A DNA stretch of 64,000 bases. Source: Voacanga thouarsii (taxonomy: Eukaryota > Streptophyta > Magnoliopsida > Gentianales > Apocynaceae). Shown here piece by piece: positions 44,683-56,797 of the stretch. Below the pieces are notes generated by a model. That model made no database searches. It saw only the letters and a program-made list of their open reading frames with translations, and was not told the origin of the DNA. A program made the position numbers and the translations under genes. Location: NCBI GenBank assembly GCA_026120185.1, contig JANUWF010001701.1, positions 1,488,001 through 1,552,000 of the forward strand. The letters are read 5' to 3'. Each line of letters begins with the position of its first letter. Position 1 is the first letter of the stretch.

Positions 44683-45418
44683 ATTTTTCTAGCAAAAGCT
44701 TTTATTTATTCGATTAAAATATCCTTATTATTTATAGAAATCTAAATCTACCCCTCCTAGGATTTTTTTCGAAATTACTAGCAAAATTGTATTATAAAAT
44801 ATTTTATTCATGAAATAAAAATTAGCTTAGGGACAACTAGATCATGATCATATTTCTATGGCTAACCACAATCATGAACATATACAATCCTTCAATTCAT
44901 CAAATCATCCAAATCATGCATAGAAGCATAGATCTCAATTTATCAAGACATGACCTAAACCCCTACTAGCAAAAATATGATCATGGCTTCAATAATCCAA
45001 CATGAATATAAATCCTATTCACCAAAGGTGTCATAATCTCTAGTATACTTCATCAACAATACTACCTATGACATGGAGACATGCATTAAACCTCAAATCA
45101 TCATACAATCAACTAAGATAACCCATCCATGCATAGATCCCATCTCCTTCATATTCATACATATATTCATGCTTCAACCTCAACAATATATACCCAAATC
45201 CTATTCACAATCCACATTTTATCAACATTATTCTAGAGACATGAATCTAGAATTTAAAAGAAGGGTTGAAGGGACTTACTTGATTGGTGAATACCTCGAA
45301 GGAGTTTTGAATGAATCTCAGCCCCTAGATGCCTAAATCCATTCAAGGAAGGTGGAGAAAGCATGGCCATTGGAGAAGAAGCCATCCGGCCAAGAAGGGA
45401 AGAGTTTCGGCCAAAAGG

Positions 45419-45456
<38 letters not shown>

Positions 45457-45458
45457 CC
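45419..45458. repeat. (GA)n tract
   Basis: A GA-rich run broken by one AAA. It has counterparts at 2481-2496 and 51053-51090 in the other LTR copies. Confidence 0.9.
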
Positions 45459-47084
45459 ATTAGCATGCTTATTCATACATATATTCATAAGAGATCAAGA
45501 TTAGAGAAGATGAAGTTGTTAGAATAATCCTACCTTGATGGTGTTCTTGAGTCTTTACAAAATTTATGGTTTTTTATCCAAAAGTGCAAGTTGGATTTTG
45601 TAGCTTGATGTTAAAAATGGCACGGATGGACTCACAGCAATGAATAGATGAAATCTGGAATTTTTAGAGGTGGTTTGAAGTGATTTGGAGTGGTATTAGG
45701 TGAAAGGAATGAGTAGGTATTCTTGGTATACTATGTGTTCTTGAAGGTTGAAGAGAATAGAGAGCTTTTGGATGGAGGTTGCCGAAATTCTAAAGAGATT
45801 AGGGCTGGCCGAATTTCTGTAGGGTTTAGGGAGATGGTTTTTTTGTTTGGAAGGGAAAGGGAAAGGCTAGTTGTTGAAATCCTTGAAGAATATTTTTGGG
45901 AAGCAATTTTGGAAACTAAATATTCAAGGAGATTTTTTATTATTGGAGAGGTTTTGGAAGTCTTCCATGGACGAATTTTCTGAGCAGTGTTTTGGCTGAA
46001 CGAAAGTTGGTTGAAGGAGGCTAAGGGTGGCCGAAATTATGGAGTATAATGGTGAAGGGAAGGTCTAGTTGGTTGAGGTATATTTTATGGAAAGTTGTTA
46101 AATCATGGTGGCTGGAATTTTGGTATCCAAATCAGATCATGTTTGCAGAATTTTTTTGGAAATCTTTTAGGTAGCCATGACTGGATTTTTCATGCAGAAC
46201 TCAGGGAGGATAATGGAGTTTAGTTAATGGAGGTTTAAGGGTGGTTTTTGCAGAAAAGGGATGGAGTTTCGGCTAGGGTTGAATTAGGAAACAAAGCTGG
46301 ACAAAATTCTGCACAGCATTTTCGCAAGGCTGGAATTTTCTGGGCAGTTTTCAGCTGCCCTTTTTCAGGAGAATTGTAGAGGCTTTGAAGGGGAATTTCT
46401 GGGGCTTTCAAGGCTGGTTTCCAGCCTACTTCATGGAGGAAAAACATGGCTAAGGTACTGAACAAAAACTGGAAGAAAATAGCTCGGTTTCGGTCCTCCA
46501 AAGCTGCGATTTGCACAGGAATTTTTCTAGTTTTGCACCACCTTTGTGCAGTCCGAAATTAGCTAGAAAAATCCAGATTCTAAGCTGATCAAAAGGGCCA
46601 TTTTCCAGCAGCATTTGCGAGGGAATGATGGTTAAGAATTTCATCACCTTGAAGGCACACAAAGCTAGAAAAATTCCAGTTCTATGCATGAAGGGAAATG
46701 AACCTAGCTAGAGTGAATTTTTAGAAAGTTCACTAAGGAATTCAATTCACTTGAAATCCCTCCCCCTCTTCCATTGTTTCGATCCATATGATGTCTTTTG
46801 CTAAGACATTTTGAACCTTCAAAGCCACAGCACCTTGCTGGATTTTTTCTAGAATAAAATTGGTTTGAACAAATTGAACAAACTAATGAATTGAGAAATA
46901 GGAAAGATTAGGGTTCAAGAGGGAATGAATTCCCCTTAGAAATTTCGAGTAGAGTAAAAGAGTAGGATTTGAAGACTCCTATCATGTCTCTCATAGGACA
47001 ACATCTCTACCCTTCTCCAAACACCACTAAGGCCGAAAATGATACTTCCCAAGCAAAAATAAAATTTAACCAAGCTAAAGCTCC

Positions 47085-47150
47085 TATGACGGAATTTGAA
47101 CCCAAAACTTCAGGAATTAATTCTAAGGCTCTAACCACTACACCATAACA
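47085..47150 (-). other. tRNA-like A-box/B-box segment in H 3' LTR
   Basis: A-box-like TGGTGTAGTGGTTAGAGC (47128-47145) and B-box-like GGGTTCAAATTCC (47091-47103), 248 bp from the LTR start. The B-box core GGTTCAAATTCC is only one base from the consensus GGTTCGANTCC plus one inserted base. Confidence 0.58.
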
Positions 47151-47398
47151 ACTCTTGTTCTTATTTCCTCTCTAAAAATATTTTCCTATTCAATCCTCAA
47201 GCTATCTCCCTTTTTCCACCTTGGGCAAAAATTACCATTTTGCCCTTCCCACTAAAAAATCACAACCAAGCCCTCTAGACTATAAAACACAAAATCAATG
47301 CACATAAAACCATATAAAAATATATTTAAACACGAAATAAAATATGATATGCATCCCAACCCCCTCATTCTAAGGTTGGTTTTGACTGGAGTTTCACA

Positions 47399-47411
47399 TC
47401 CTCCCCTCCTT
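47399..47411 (-). promoter_or_regulatory. Polypurine tract (element H)
   Basis: AAGGAGGGGAGGA on the minus strand, directly followed by the LTR start TGTGAAAC. Confidence 0.93.
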
Positions 47412-47415
47412 AGAA

Positions 47416-47434
47416 GAATTTCGTCCCGAAATTC
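47416..47434 (-). other. Perfect inverted repeat between pol end and PPT (element H)
   Basis: GAATTTCG and CGAAATTC are separated by 3 bases (GAATTTCGGGACGAAATTC on the minus strand). It lies 11 bp beyond the pol stop codon and 4 bp before the PPT. I recall similar GAATTTCGAGGACGAAATTC sequences at this place in other plant chromoviruses. Confidence 0.8.
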
Positions 47435-47444
47435 AAGCATACCT

Positions 47445-48490
47445 TTACTTCAACTCGGGATACTTCCGCTTGACCCACTCTTCCGACTCCCATGCAGCAT
47501 CCTACGTGCCATGGTGCTCCCACTGAATCTTAACCATCGGTATCTGTTTGTTCCGGAGAGTCTTGACACTGCGGTACAATATCCGCACAGGCTTCTCCAC
47601 ATAACTTAGGTCTGGCTGCAACACTGACGATTCATCATTCAATACATGACCAGGATCCGCATTATACTTCTTCAATTGTGACACATGAAACACATCATGG
47701 ATTCCTGTCAACCCGTCCGGCAGGTTCAATCAGTAAGCTAACGGCCTAATTCTTTCCTTAATCGGAAACGGCCCCATATATCTTGGATTTAATTTTTCGC
47801 CCTTCGGATGCTTCAAAATCCCTCTATTCGGCGTCAAATTCAAAAATACGCTATCCCCGACTTGAAATTCTAATTCTCTTCGCCGGTTGTCCGCATAGCT
47901 CTTCAGCCGACTTTGTGCCGCCTTTAACCTCTCCCTGATCAACTTCACTTTATCCAGCATCTCTTGGACACATACATTTTTGGTTTTGCTCACATGGCCG
48001 TCTTCGGACCAACTCCAATACAACGGTACCTAACATTTGCGCCCATATAAAGCCTCATACGGTGCCATCCCAATTGAAGCTTGATAGCTGTTGTTATATG
48101 ATAATTCTGCATATGGTACACACTCTATCCACTTATCTCCGAAGTCCAACACATAAGCTCTCAACATATCTTCCAATATTTGTATCACCCTCTCTGACTG
48201 CCCGTCGGTCTGCGGATGTGCTGTCGTACTGAATTTTAGACCCGACCCCATTGCTTCCTGAAACTTTTTTCAGAAACGAGACGTAAACCTCGGGTCTCGG
48301 TCTGACACTATGCTTGAAGGCACACCATGTAGTCGGATGATTTCTCAAACATAAGTCTGAGCCAGCTTCTCCATCGAGTCCCTAACATTTACCAGTATAA
48401 AATAGGCCGACTTGGTCAGTCGACCCACCACTACCCATATGGCGTCCTTTTACGTCTTTGACATAGGAAGCCCAATGACAAAATCCATAG
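47445..48490 (-). pseudogene. Integrase core, C-terminal domain and chromodomain-like end (element H)
   Basis: It resumes after the solo LTR with MDFVIGLPMSKT (first catalytic Asp), VPSSIVSDRDPRFTSRFWKK (second Asp) and TDGQSERVIQILEDMLRAYV (Glu), then ELSYNNSYQASIGMAPYEAL. A stop follows YGRKC at about 48027. The C-terminal part has GDSVFLNLTPNRGI and HDVFHVSQLKKY, and a degenerate chromodomain-like YVEKPVRILYRSVKTLRN and PMVKIQWEHHGT, with a stop at about 47500. The natural end is the TAA at 47445-47447. Stops within the core and the nested insertion exclude function. Confidence 0.9.
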
Positions 48491-48898
48491 TGTAACACCC
48501 CGCTACCTAGGCCCGCCGGGGCCGGGGATGTTACCCCATCCAAAAGACAAGGGGTCTTTATAACTAGGTCACACAATTAAAATAGCAAAATGAAAATAAT
48601 AATTTAACTTAAAATTTATTACAACCCAAGAATAAATCCACGAATAAAACCATGAATTCCCAAAAGGAAACAAATCCATAAATAAAATCATCCACTCTCA
48701 ACTCCCCAAAGCAATACATAAAAATAAAAGACAACATTCTCTTCCAAGGCAGATAACACTAGCTACTCATCCCCACAGTAGGATCGGCCTGAAATCATTG
48801 TAAAAAGGTGATGAGACAGAAATCTCAGTAAATCCGTGTGTGCTTTGGGTGTTCAGTGAAAACAGTTCGTGGATGCAAAGTGTGAAATCTTTCTAAGA

Positions 48899-49246
48899 GA
48901 AATATTGGCAAGCAATAAACATTAGTCAAAAGCAAGAGTGGTGTTTTCCTCTTTTTGAAACCATACAAATGCACAATAAAATCAACCACTCATAAAGGTG
49001 GTCATGGGTTACCACACTTTGGGCCCCATAACCATACAATGGTCAGAATGCCACACTTTGTGCAAACTGACAAAAGAAATACTGGCAAACAATGAATGAT
49101 GTTCAAAAATAAGAGTGGCGTTTTTTGCTTTTCCAGCCATACATAATTTATAAGATCAACCACTCGAAAGAAAGGATTATAGGTTACCACGCGTTGGGCC
49201 CCATAACCGGTCAGAATGCCTAACACTTTGTGCAAACTGACAAAAG
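48899..49246. repeat. About 175-bp tandem duplication in solo LTR copy 3
   Basis: Unit 1 (48899-49075) and unit 2 (49076-49246) both begin GAAATA.TGGCAA and both contain GGGCCCCATAACC and CTTTGTGCAAACTGACAAAA. Copies 1 and 2 and the H 5' LTR have one unit. The units have diverged by many changes, so it is not very recent. Confidence 0.85.
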
Positions 49247-50285
49247 TAGGTGATCGGCCTACTGGGCAAGATACTCCTCCTTCTCTATACCCAAACAACC
49301 GCCGGGTGTCCATTTCGGCAAAAACACAGTCACTTGACTGAAACAAAATAAACTGCTAGCTCGGACCAGCCTGACTAAGTAGTACTGACGTTTCTCTAAG
49401 TTGAGCTTATCTTCTGGAGGTGGCCTCCTGCCAGAAGACTCACTCTTGCTCTTCAAAAATAGTACTACTAGCCTACCCCTATTGAGTACTCAACGTAACT
49501 TATCCCACTTGGGGAAAAATGAACAAAACATAGTTCCACTTGAAAATGGCAATTAAGGTTTTCCAAAGTTTAGGGCAAAACTGGTTTTAGAAAGAATTTT
49601 AGATTTTGAGTAAAACCGCCCCTTGATTTACAAATAATTTATTTGTTTGAAATGAGAATAGAAATAATCCTCAATTGCCTTTACAGAAATGAGTGATCAT
49701 GCACTCTACATTTGGCTTGCCATAAAAAAAATCATTTTTCATCAAACAGGTTTTATGCAGGAGCTTACCTGATCCTTGCTCACAACAAAGGTCTCCAATA
49801 GCTGACCTGACCCGCATAGGGTAAATACAAACCACAATCAAACTCAAGCCAAAGACTCACTTTCTCAAATAAAACTAACTCAACTTACTACAGTCATATC
49901 CCTAGTATCCCAAGCTTTAAGGCTCAATAATAAATAAAAGGGTTTATAAAATAATTCTAGTTTGACATTAAAATAACTAGAGTTTGGGAAATAGGTACAA
50001 AAAGTTGAAGGTTTAAATCTTGCTAAAAATAAATTATGGTTTATTTGAAAAAGGGTCCAAGGTAGTATTAGGTAAAATAATGATTTATTAATAATTTAGT
50101 TGTTAGAAAATAATTAATAGCTAAAATTTGTTGAAAATAAATTTAATGAGTCTTGCTTGAAAAATAATAAGCAAATCCTTAATGGGTTTTGATTAAAAGA
50201 TAATAATTAAATTTTTAGTAATAAATATTTTATTAATTATAATTATTTCCATAAAAGGCTTTAATTGATTTTATCATTTTAAATA

Positions 50286-50308
50286 ATATATATATATATA
50301 TATATATT
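50286..50308. repeat. (TA)n microsatellite
   Basis: In solo LTR copy 3, homologous to the tracts at 44661 and 12854. Confidence 0.9.
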
Positions 50309-50791
50309 TCCAGCAAAAACTATTATTTATTTGACTAGAATATCACTATTTTATATAAAAGACCAAATCCATATTTTCCCATGGTTTTCAAAATTTTACT
50401 AGAAAAATCATATTATTAAATATTTTATTAATGAAATAAAGATTAGCTTAGGGACAACTAGATCATGAATATATTTCTATGGCTAACCACAAACATGAAC
50501 ATATACAACCCTTCAATTCATCAAATCATCCAAATCATGCATACAAGCATAGATCTCAATTTATCAAAATAAGATCTAACCCTTACTAGCTTAAATATGA
50601 TAATGGCTTCAATAGTCCAACATGAATATAAATCCTATTCACCAAAGGTAACATAATCTCTAGCATACTTCATCACAAATACTACCTATGACATGCATCA
50701 ACCTCAAATCGTCATATAATCATCCAAGACAATCCTTCCATGCATAAATCCCATTTCCTTCACAATCATACATATATTCATGCTTCAATCT

Positions 50792-50796
<5 letters not shown>

Positions 50797-50831
<35 letters not shown>
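50797..50831. repeat. (AT)n microsatellite
   Basis: About 17 AT units in solo LTR copy 3. The H 3' LTR has only CAATATATA at the same place (about 45184). Confidence 0.92.
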
Positions 50832-50832
<1 letters not shown>

Positions 50833-51052
50833 TTAAATCCTATCGCCATCCACCTACTATCATCATCATCCTAGAGACATGAATCTAGAGTTTAAAAAGG
50901 AAGATTGAAGGTACTTACTTGGTTGATGAATGCCTTGAAGGAGTTTAGAGTAGATCTCAACTCCTAGATGTCTAACTTTGCCCATGGGAGATGGCGAAAG
51001 CATGTTCATGCGAGAAAAAGTCATCCGGCCAAGAGAGGGGAATTTTCGGCCA

Positions 51053-51090
51053 TGAGAGAGAGAGAGAGAGAGAGAGAGAAAGAAAGAGAG
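51053..51090. repeat. (GA)n tract
   Basis: GA repeats with two AAA breaks, homologous to 45419-45458. Confidence 0.9.
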
Positions 51091-52716
51091 ACCATTAGCA
51101 TGTTTATTCACATAGATTCTCACTAGAGATCAAGATTGGAGAAGATAAAGTTCTTAGAATAAATTTACCTTGAAGGTGTTCTTGACCTTAACAGAAATTT
51201 CTGGTTTTGATCCAAAGTAGCAAGATGATTTGAGGAGTTTGATATTAAAAATGGTATGGATGGACTCACAACAATGAATAGATGAAATCTGGAATTTTTA
51301 GAGGTAGTTTGAAGTGATTTGGAGAGGTATTAGGTGAAAGGAAGGAGTAGGTGTTCTTGGTGTACTATGTGTTCTTGAAGGTTGAAGAAAATCGAGAGAT
51401 GGTAATGTGCAGCTGCCGAATTTTTGTGAGAGATAGAGCTGGACGAATTTCTGTAGGGTTTAGGAGGTTGATTCTTTGGTTTGGAAGGGAAAAGGAAAGG
51501 TTAGTTGTTAAAATCCTTGAAGAATATTTTTGGGAAGCAAATTTGGAAACTAGATATCACAAGAATATCTTTGATTATTGGAGAGCTTTTGGAGATCTGC
51601 CATGGACGAATTTCTGGGCAGTGTTTTGGTTGAATGAAAGCTGGTTGAAGGAGGCTTAGGGTGGCTAAAATTATGGAGTATAATGGTGAAGAGAATGTCT
51701 GGTTGTTTGAGGTATATTTTATGGAAAGTTGTTAAATCATGGTGGCTAGAATTTTGGTATCCAAATCAAGGTATGATTGCAGAAATTTTTGGAAATCTTT
51801 TAGGCATCCATGGCTGGATTTTCATGCAGAAATTTGGGAGGACAATGAAGTTTTGTTAATGGAGGATTAAGGATGGTTTTTGCAGAAAAAGGATGGAGTT
51901 TCGGCTAGAAGAGAAATAGAACCAAAGCTGGAAAATTTTTCCTGCACAGTTTTCGCTAAGCAGCAATTTTCTAGGCAGATTTTCGGCTGCCATTTCCAGC
52001 CAACTTACAGAGAGTTTGAAGGGGACTTTCTGGGGTATTCAAGGCTGGTTTCCATCCTACTTCATGGAGGAAAAACATGGCTAGGGTGCTGTACAAAAAC
52101 TAGAAGAAAACAGCTTGGTTTTGGACCTCCAAAGCTGCGATTTCTACAGGATTTTTTTCTAGTTTTGCACCATCTTTGTGCAGTCCGAAAATAGCCATAA
52201 AAATCCAAATTCTAAGCTGATCAAAAGGGCCATTTTCTGACAGCATTTGGGAGGGAATAATGGTCAAGAATTTCGATACCTTGAAGGCACACAAAGCTGG
52301 AAAAATTTCAATTCTATGTACAAAGGGAAATGAACTTAGCTAGAGTGAATTTTTAGAAAGTTCACTAAGGAATTTGATTCACTTGAAATCTTTCCCCCTC
52401 ATCCATTGTTTCGGTCCATATGATGTCTTTTACTAAGACATTTTGAACCTTCAAAGCCACAACACATTGCTGGAATTTTTCTAGAATAAAATTAGCTTGA
52501 ACACAATGAACAAACTAATGAATTGAGAATTAGGAAAAACTAAGGATCAAGAGGAAATGAATTCCCCTTAGAAATTTTGTGTAGAGCAAAAGAGTAGGAT
52601 TTGAAGACTCCTATCATGTCTCTCATAGGACAACATCTCTACCCTACTCCAAACACCACTAAGGCCGACAATGATACTTCCCAAGCAAAAATAAAATTTA
52701 ATCATGCTATAGCTCT

Positions 52717-52782
52717 AATAATGGAATTTGAACCCAAGACCTCAAGAATCAATTCTAAGGCTCTAACCACTACACCACAACA
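52717..52782 (-). other. tRNA-like A-box/B-box segment in LTR copy 3
   Basis: A-box-like TGGTGTAGTGGTTAGAGC (52760-52777) and B-box-like GGGTTCAAATTCC (52723-52735), 248 bp from the sense LTR start. Confidence 0.58.
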
Positions 52783-53030
52783 ACTCTTATTCTTATTTCC
52801 TCTCTAAAAATATTTTACTATTCAATCCTCAAGATATCTCCCTTTTTCCACCTTAGGTAAAAATTACCATTTTACCCTTCTCACTCAATAATCATAATCA
52901 AGCCCTCTAGACTATAAAACACAAATTCAATGCACATAAAATCATATAAAAATATATTTAAACCTGCAATAAAATATGATATGCATCCCAACCCCCTTAC
53001 TCTAAGGTTGGTTTTGGCTGGGGTTTCACA

Positions 53031-53882
53031 CATAGTCACCTCCTCCCATTTCCATTCCAGTACTGGCAATGGCTGCAATAGTCCTGTTGACTTCTTGTGT
53101 TCTGCTTTGACCTTTTGGTAGGTGAGACAGGTTGAGACATACTTGACCACATCTCGCTTTAGTCCGGGCCACCAATAGGCTCTCTTCAAATCCTGATACA
53201 TCTTGACTTCCCTTAGATGAATGGCGTACTTGCTTTTGTGCGCCTCCTCCAAAATTCCATCATTTAACTGCTGCTCTCCGGGTATACACAACCGATCCCT
53301 AAAATGTAGAACTCCCGCCTCGTCCTGACGGAAATCACTGCCCGGCCGCTTAAGCTCCTTGTCCTTTAAAAGTTGAAACTTAGCGTTGCTTTGCTGAGCT
53401 TCCACAATCTCCCTCCTCAAATCCGGCACCAACTTCAAATTGCTGATGATAATTCCTTTGTCTTGCACTTCCACCCTTCTGTCCAACACATCCTGCACCG
53501 CTTGCATTTCCTGCACCCTTAATCTGGCCATCCTAACCTTTCTGCTTAGGGCGTCCACCACAATATTGGCCTTCCCGGGATGGTAGTTGATCGGGCAACG
53601 GTATTCCTCCAAGAATTCCATCCACCTTTGTTGCCTCAAGTTCAGATCCTTCTGAGTGAAGATATATTTAAGACTCTTATGGTCGGTGAACACCTCATAT
53701 TCGGCTTCATACAGGTAGTGTCGCCATTTCTTTAGGGCGAACACTATAGCTGCCAGCTCCAGATCATGAGTGGGGTAGTTGACTTCATGAGGTCTTAACT
53801 TTCGAGAAGCATAAGCAATCACCTTCCTATCTTGCATCAATACTACTCCCAGTCCTTCTTTCGAAGCGTCGGTATACAGAAC
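53031..53882 (-). pseudogene. RNase H and integrase zinc domain (element H)
   Basis: The open frame from 53840 to the solo LTR boundary contains [20 protein letters not shown] and [18 protein letters not shown] with the RNase H Glu. Then come [17 protein letters not shown] with an Asp and [15 protein letters not shown] with the final Asp. The integrase zinc domain [20 protein letters not shown] has CLTYQK where the family has CLTCQK, so the last zinc-binding Cys is lost. The frame reads straight into the nested LTR after WKWEEVTM. A stop at 53883-53885 separates it from the RT. Confidence 0.93.
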
Positions 53883-54960
53883 TTAAGGTTTACCTTCCTC
53901 CGGTAGACTCAATACTGGTATTGTTATTAGTCTTTTCTTCAGTTCTTGGATACAAATGGAATATCCTTTCTCAACAGTTAGGTCATTGGTGATGTGAGCG
54001 TCGAAAATCCCTTGATAAACCTTCGGTAGTATCCAGCCAATCCCAAGAAACTCCGGATCTCGGTAATATTCTCCGGTTACTTCCAGTCTGATACCGCTTC
54101 AACCTTTGCCGGATCTACCTTGATTCCCTCCTTGGTCACCACATGGCCAAGGAATGCCACACTGTCTAGCCAGAATTCGCACTTGCTGAACTTGGCGTAC
54201 AGTTGGTGCTCCCGCAGTTTCTCCAATACAAGCTTCAGATGCACCGCATGCTCCTCTAGACTCTTGGAGTAAATTAAAATGTCATCGATGAAGACCACCA
54301 CAAACTTGTCCAGATAAGGTCGGAATACTCGGTGCATCAGGTCCATGAATACTACTGGAGCGTTAGTCACCCCGAACGGCATCACCACAAACTCGTAGTG
54401 TCCATATCTAGTGTTGAAGCCTGTCTTGGGAATATCATCCTCTCTTATCCGCACCTAGTAGTACCCTTGCCTCAGATCCAATTTAGAGTAGCAACTGGAT
54501 CCTTGCAACTGGTCGAATAGTTCATCAATCAATAGTAAGGGATATTTGTTCTTGACCGTCAAATTGTTCAATCCCCGATAGTCAATGCATAACCTCAGAG
54601 TGTCATCCTTTTTCTTCACAAATAGCACAGGCGCTCCCCAAGGCGACGTGCTAAGTCTGATGTAACCTTGACTCACTAACTCCTCCAACTGCTCTTTCAA
54701 CTCCTTCAACTCTGTCGGTGCCATCCGGTACGGAGTCCGTGATACTGGTTCCGCTCCCGAAACTAAGTCGATGGTGAATTCCACCTCTCGGCTGGGAGGT
54801 AGAGAGTCAAGCTCTACTGGGAACACATCGGAAAAATCCTTGACCACTTCGGTGTCCTCCAGAGTGCACTGGTCCTTCGGCTTATTTATCACATATGCCA
54901 AATAACCTTGACACTCTTTCCTCAGCAATTTTTGGGCCTTAGCCCCCGCAATCAAGTACT
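53883..54960 (-). pseudogene. Chromovirus reverse transcriptase (element H)
   Basis: RT starts within the 55300-54455 frame ([58 protein letters not shown]). It is stopped by TAG at 54455-54457 in the middle of RQGYYQVRI, where the family has Gln (CAG to TAG). It continues with [20 protein letters not shown] and the catalytic [11 protein letters not shown], then [21 protein letters not shown] second stop follows at 54077-54079, a frameshift near 53980, and a third stop at 53883-53885. All three stops could come from C-to-T or G-to-A changes of the kind seen in methylated repeats. Confidence 0.93.
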
Positions 54961-55318
54961 TAAGTTCCTTCACCCTCTCGCCATTAGATTCCAGTACATC
55001 ACAATCCGGCCTAACGAACTGGACTGACTTATTTTTACAGTCTACCCTAGCCCCATGCTTGGCTAACCAGTCCATTCCTAAAATCAAGTTATCATCCTCA
55101 ATGTCCAATACTATCAAATCTCCCTCTAGACTTTCTCTCCCTACATTAATCTTACAATCCTTCACATACCGATCTGCTTGTACCATTTTCCCCAAAAGTG
55201 TGCTCACCTCTAAAGTGAAGGGTAGCTCCACTCCATCCCAACCCAAATGACATGCACACAACTTGTTTATATAGGAATGAGTAGAGTCAGGATCAATCAA
55301 AGCATTAACGGAACATCC
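54961..55318 (-). pseudogene. Chromovirus retropepsin (element H)
   Basis: The active-site region reads [12 protein letters not shown] where the family usually has an Asp followed by PG or SG; the Gly is Asp here. [20 protein letters not shown] and [11 protein letters not shown] follow, typical of the plant RVP_2-type protease. The frame is open into the RT linker. Upstream, a stop at 55319-55321 separates it from the zinc knuckle frame. Confidence 0.88.
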
Positions 55319-56423
55319 TTAAATAGTGAACGTACCTTCTACCACCGCTACAGCAGCCCCAACTTCTTCTCTATTGAGAGCGAATACCTTGGCCTTCACT
55401 TGCGGCTTCGGTGCTCCACTCCCAGATGTTCTCGTGGTGTTTGCTCGGTTTGGCCCCGGGTTCTGAGCCGGGTTTCCTTGCCCGACTCGGTGTAACTTAG
55501 GACAAGTGTTCCTCAAATGGTTCGGGTCGCCACAGTGATAGCATTTTCTTTCTCCACCCTTAGACCAACAGTTTTTCTCAGTATGGCCCTTCTTTCCACA
55601 CTGCCTACATGATGGAAGGTTTGGGGCAGAACCCACTGGTACTGTCCGGGCTTGCTTCCCCCGGTTCTGCCACTGGTGATTAGCGGGGTGTTTATGGGGT
55701 GGCGGTCTGGGAGGTGTCCATGCGGTTGTCTTGGCAACTGGAATGGTTTTGCCGCCATCCTATTTTTCGTTCAAGTAGCTGCGTCTACAGCCCCCGAATA
55801 GGTTATCGGTAGAGCAGGTGCCAATGCTCTCCTCAGTTCCGGTCTCAGCCCCTTGACGAACTGCCTTTTCCTGTTCTGCTCGGTATCCACCAATCTCTGG
55901 CAGTATTTTGACAACTGAGTGAATCGCGCTGCATACTGAGCCACTGACATGCTCCCCTGCCTCAAATTCTGAAATTCATCCTCCCATTTCTCCACGATCT
56001 ACTGAGGGATGTACTCAGCTCTGAAGACCTCAACAAAGTTGGACCATGTCCATTCTTGCTCGCTCATTGCCCAGTTATCGTGAACTCACTGCCACCATGC
56101 CCGAGCTGGTCCTCTCAACCAGAAGGCCGCAAACTTTACCATCCGCTCCTCGGTGTACTGGAGCGTTGCGAAAATATCCTCCATTTGCTCAACCCATTAT
56201 TCGGCCTTCAGTTCTTGTTCAGCTTCGCCCATGAAACGAGCGGTTGAAACTTCAAGAACCGCTCTAAAGCCTCATCCTCACCCCTTGGGTTCCGTCGCTC
56301 GTTTATCGACTGCAAAAGCTCAGCCATCTTGCTGAATGCCTGGCCCATGGTTACATCAACTGGAATGACAAACCTCGATTCCATATTCGGACCATTCCCT
56401 TCATCCCGGTTGGGTGCTTGCAT
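55319..56423 (-). pseudogene. Chromovirus gag (element H)
   Basis: Three frames: an N-terminal part (56423-56208, MQAPNRDEGNG..., MGQAFSKMAELLQSI), the gag core (55995-55771, WEDEFQNLRQGSMSVAQYAA and LSKYCQRLVDTEQNRKRQFV), and a nucleocapsid part (55636-55319) with two intact CCHC knuckles, CRQCGKKGHTEKNC and CYHCGDPNHLRNTC. Frameshifts lie near 56210 and 55765 and near 55640. Gag would bind and package element RNA. Confidence 0.9.
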
Positions 56424-56797
56424 CTAGACTGTTTCTACTTCCGGTGCCACTTGATCGACCTCCGGAATCCTTCCACCTACTGAAGCTGCACGACACTTGG
56501 GTGCTATTCTAAACCACACCCCAAATGATAAGTGCATGCATTTAAGGTTCAAATCATTTTAGTTGCACGTGTATTCATAGTCAAATAGATGTAAACAGAA
56601 ATTGGATGTAAATTTTGGCTAAGGAACAAATTCTCTTTCAAAAATAGACTTGCATAGATTCGAAATTTTGATAGGAAGTAGAATTAAAATTCTTGACATA
56701 AAATTTCTCGGAAAACAATAAACAAATAAACACCCAAATGAAAGTAACTCCTAGTCCTCTAGTCCTTATCAGAATCCTCATCATCAGCCTCATACAA
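56424..56797 (-). other. Leader between acidic ORF and gag (element H)
   Basis: AT-rich and non-coding as far as I can see. The overlapping frame at 56940-56638 is a shadow of the acidic ORF. Confidence 0.5.

Larger units (their letters stand above)
44115..47398 (-). mobile_element. 3' LTR of element H, truncated at its sense 3' end
   Basis: It begins on the minus strand at 47398 as TGTGAAACTCC right after the PPT and matches the other long LTRs down to the phrase CAGGTTTTATGCAGGAGC near 44120. It then joins the broken LTR of element G. About 1.0-1.3 kb of LTR end is missing. It contains the tRNA-like segment and TA and GA tracts. Confidence 0.88.
48491..53030 (-). mobile_element. Solo LTR of the same chromovirus nested in H integrase (copy 3)
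   Basis: 4540 bp from TGTAACACCCC to GGGGTTTCACA, with perfect duplication CATAG (48486-48490 and 53031-53035). It splits the integrase between WKWEEVTM and DFVIGLP. It is longer than copies 1 and 2, partly because of an internal tandem duplication at 48899-49246. Confidence 0.96.
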
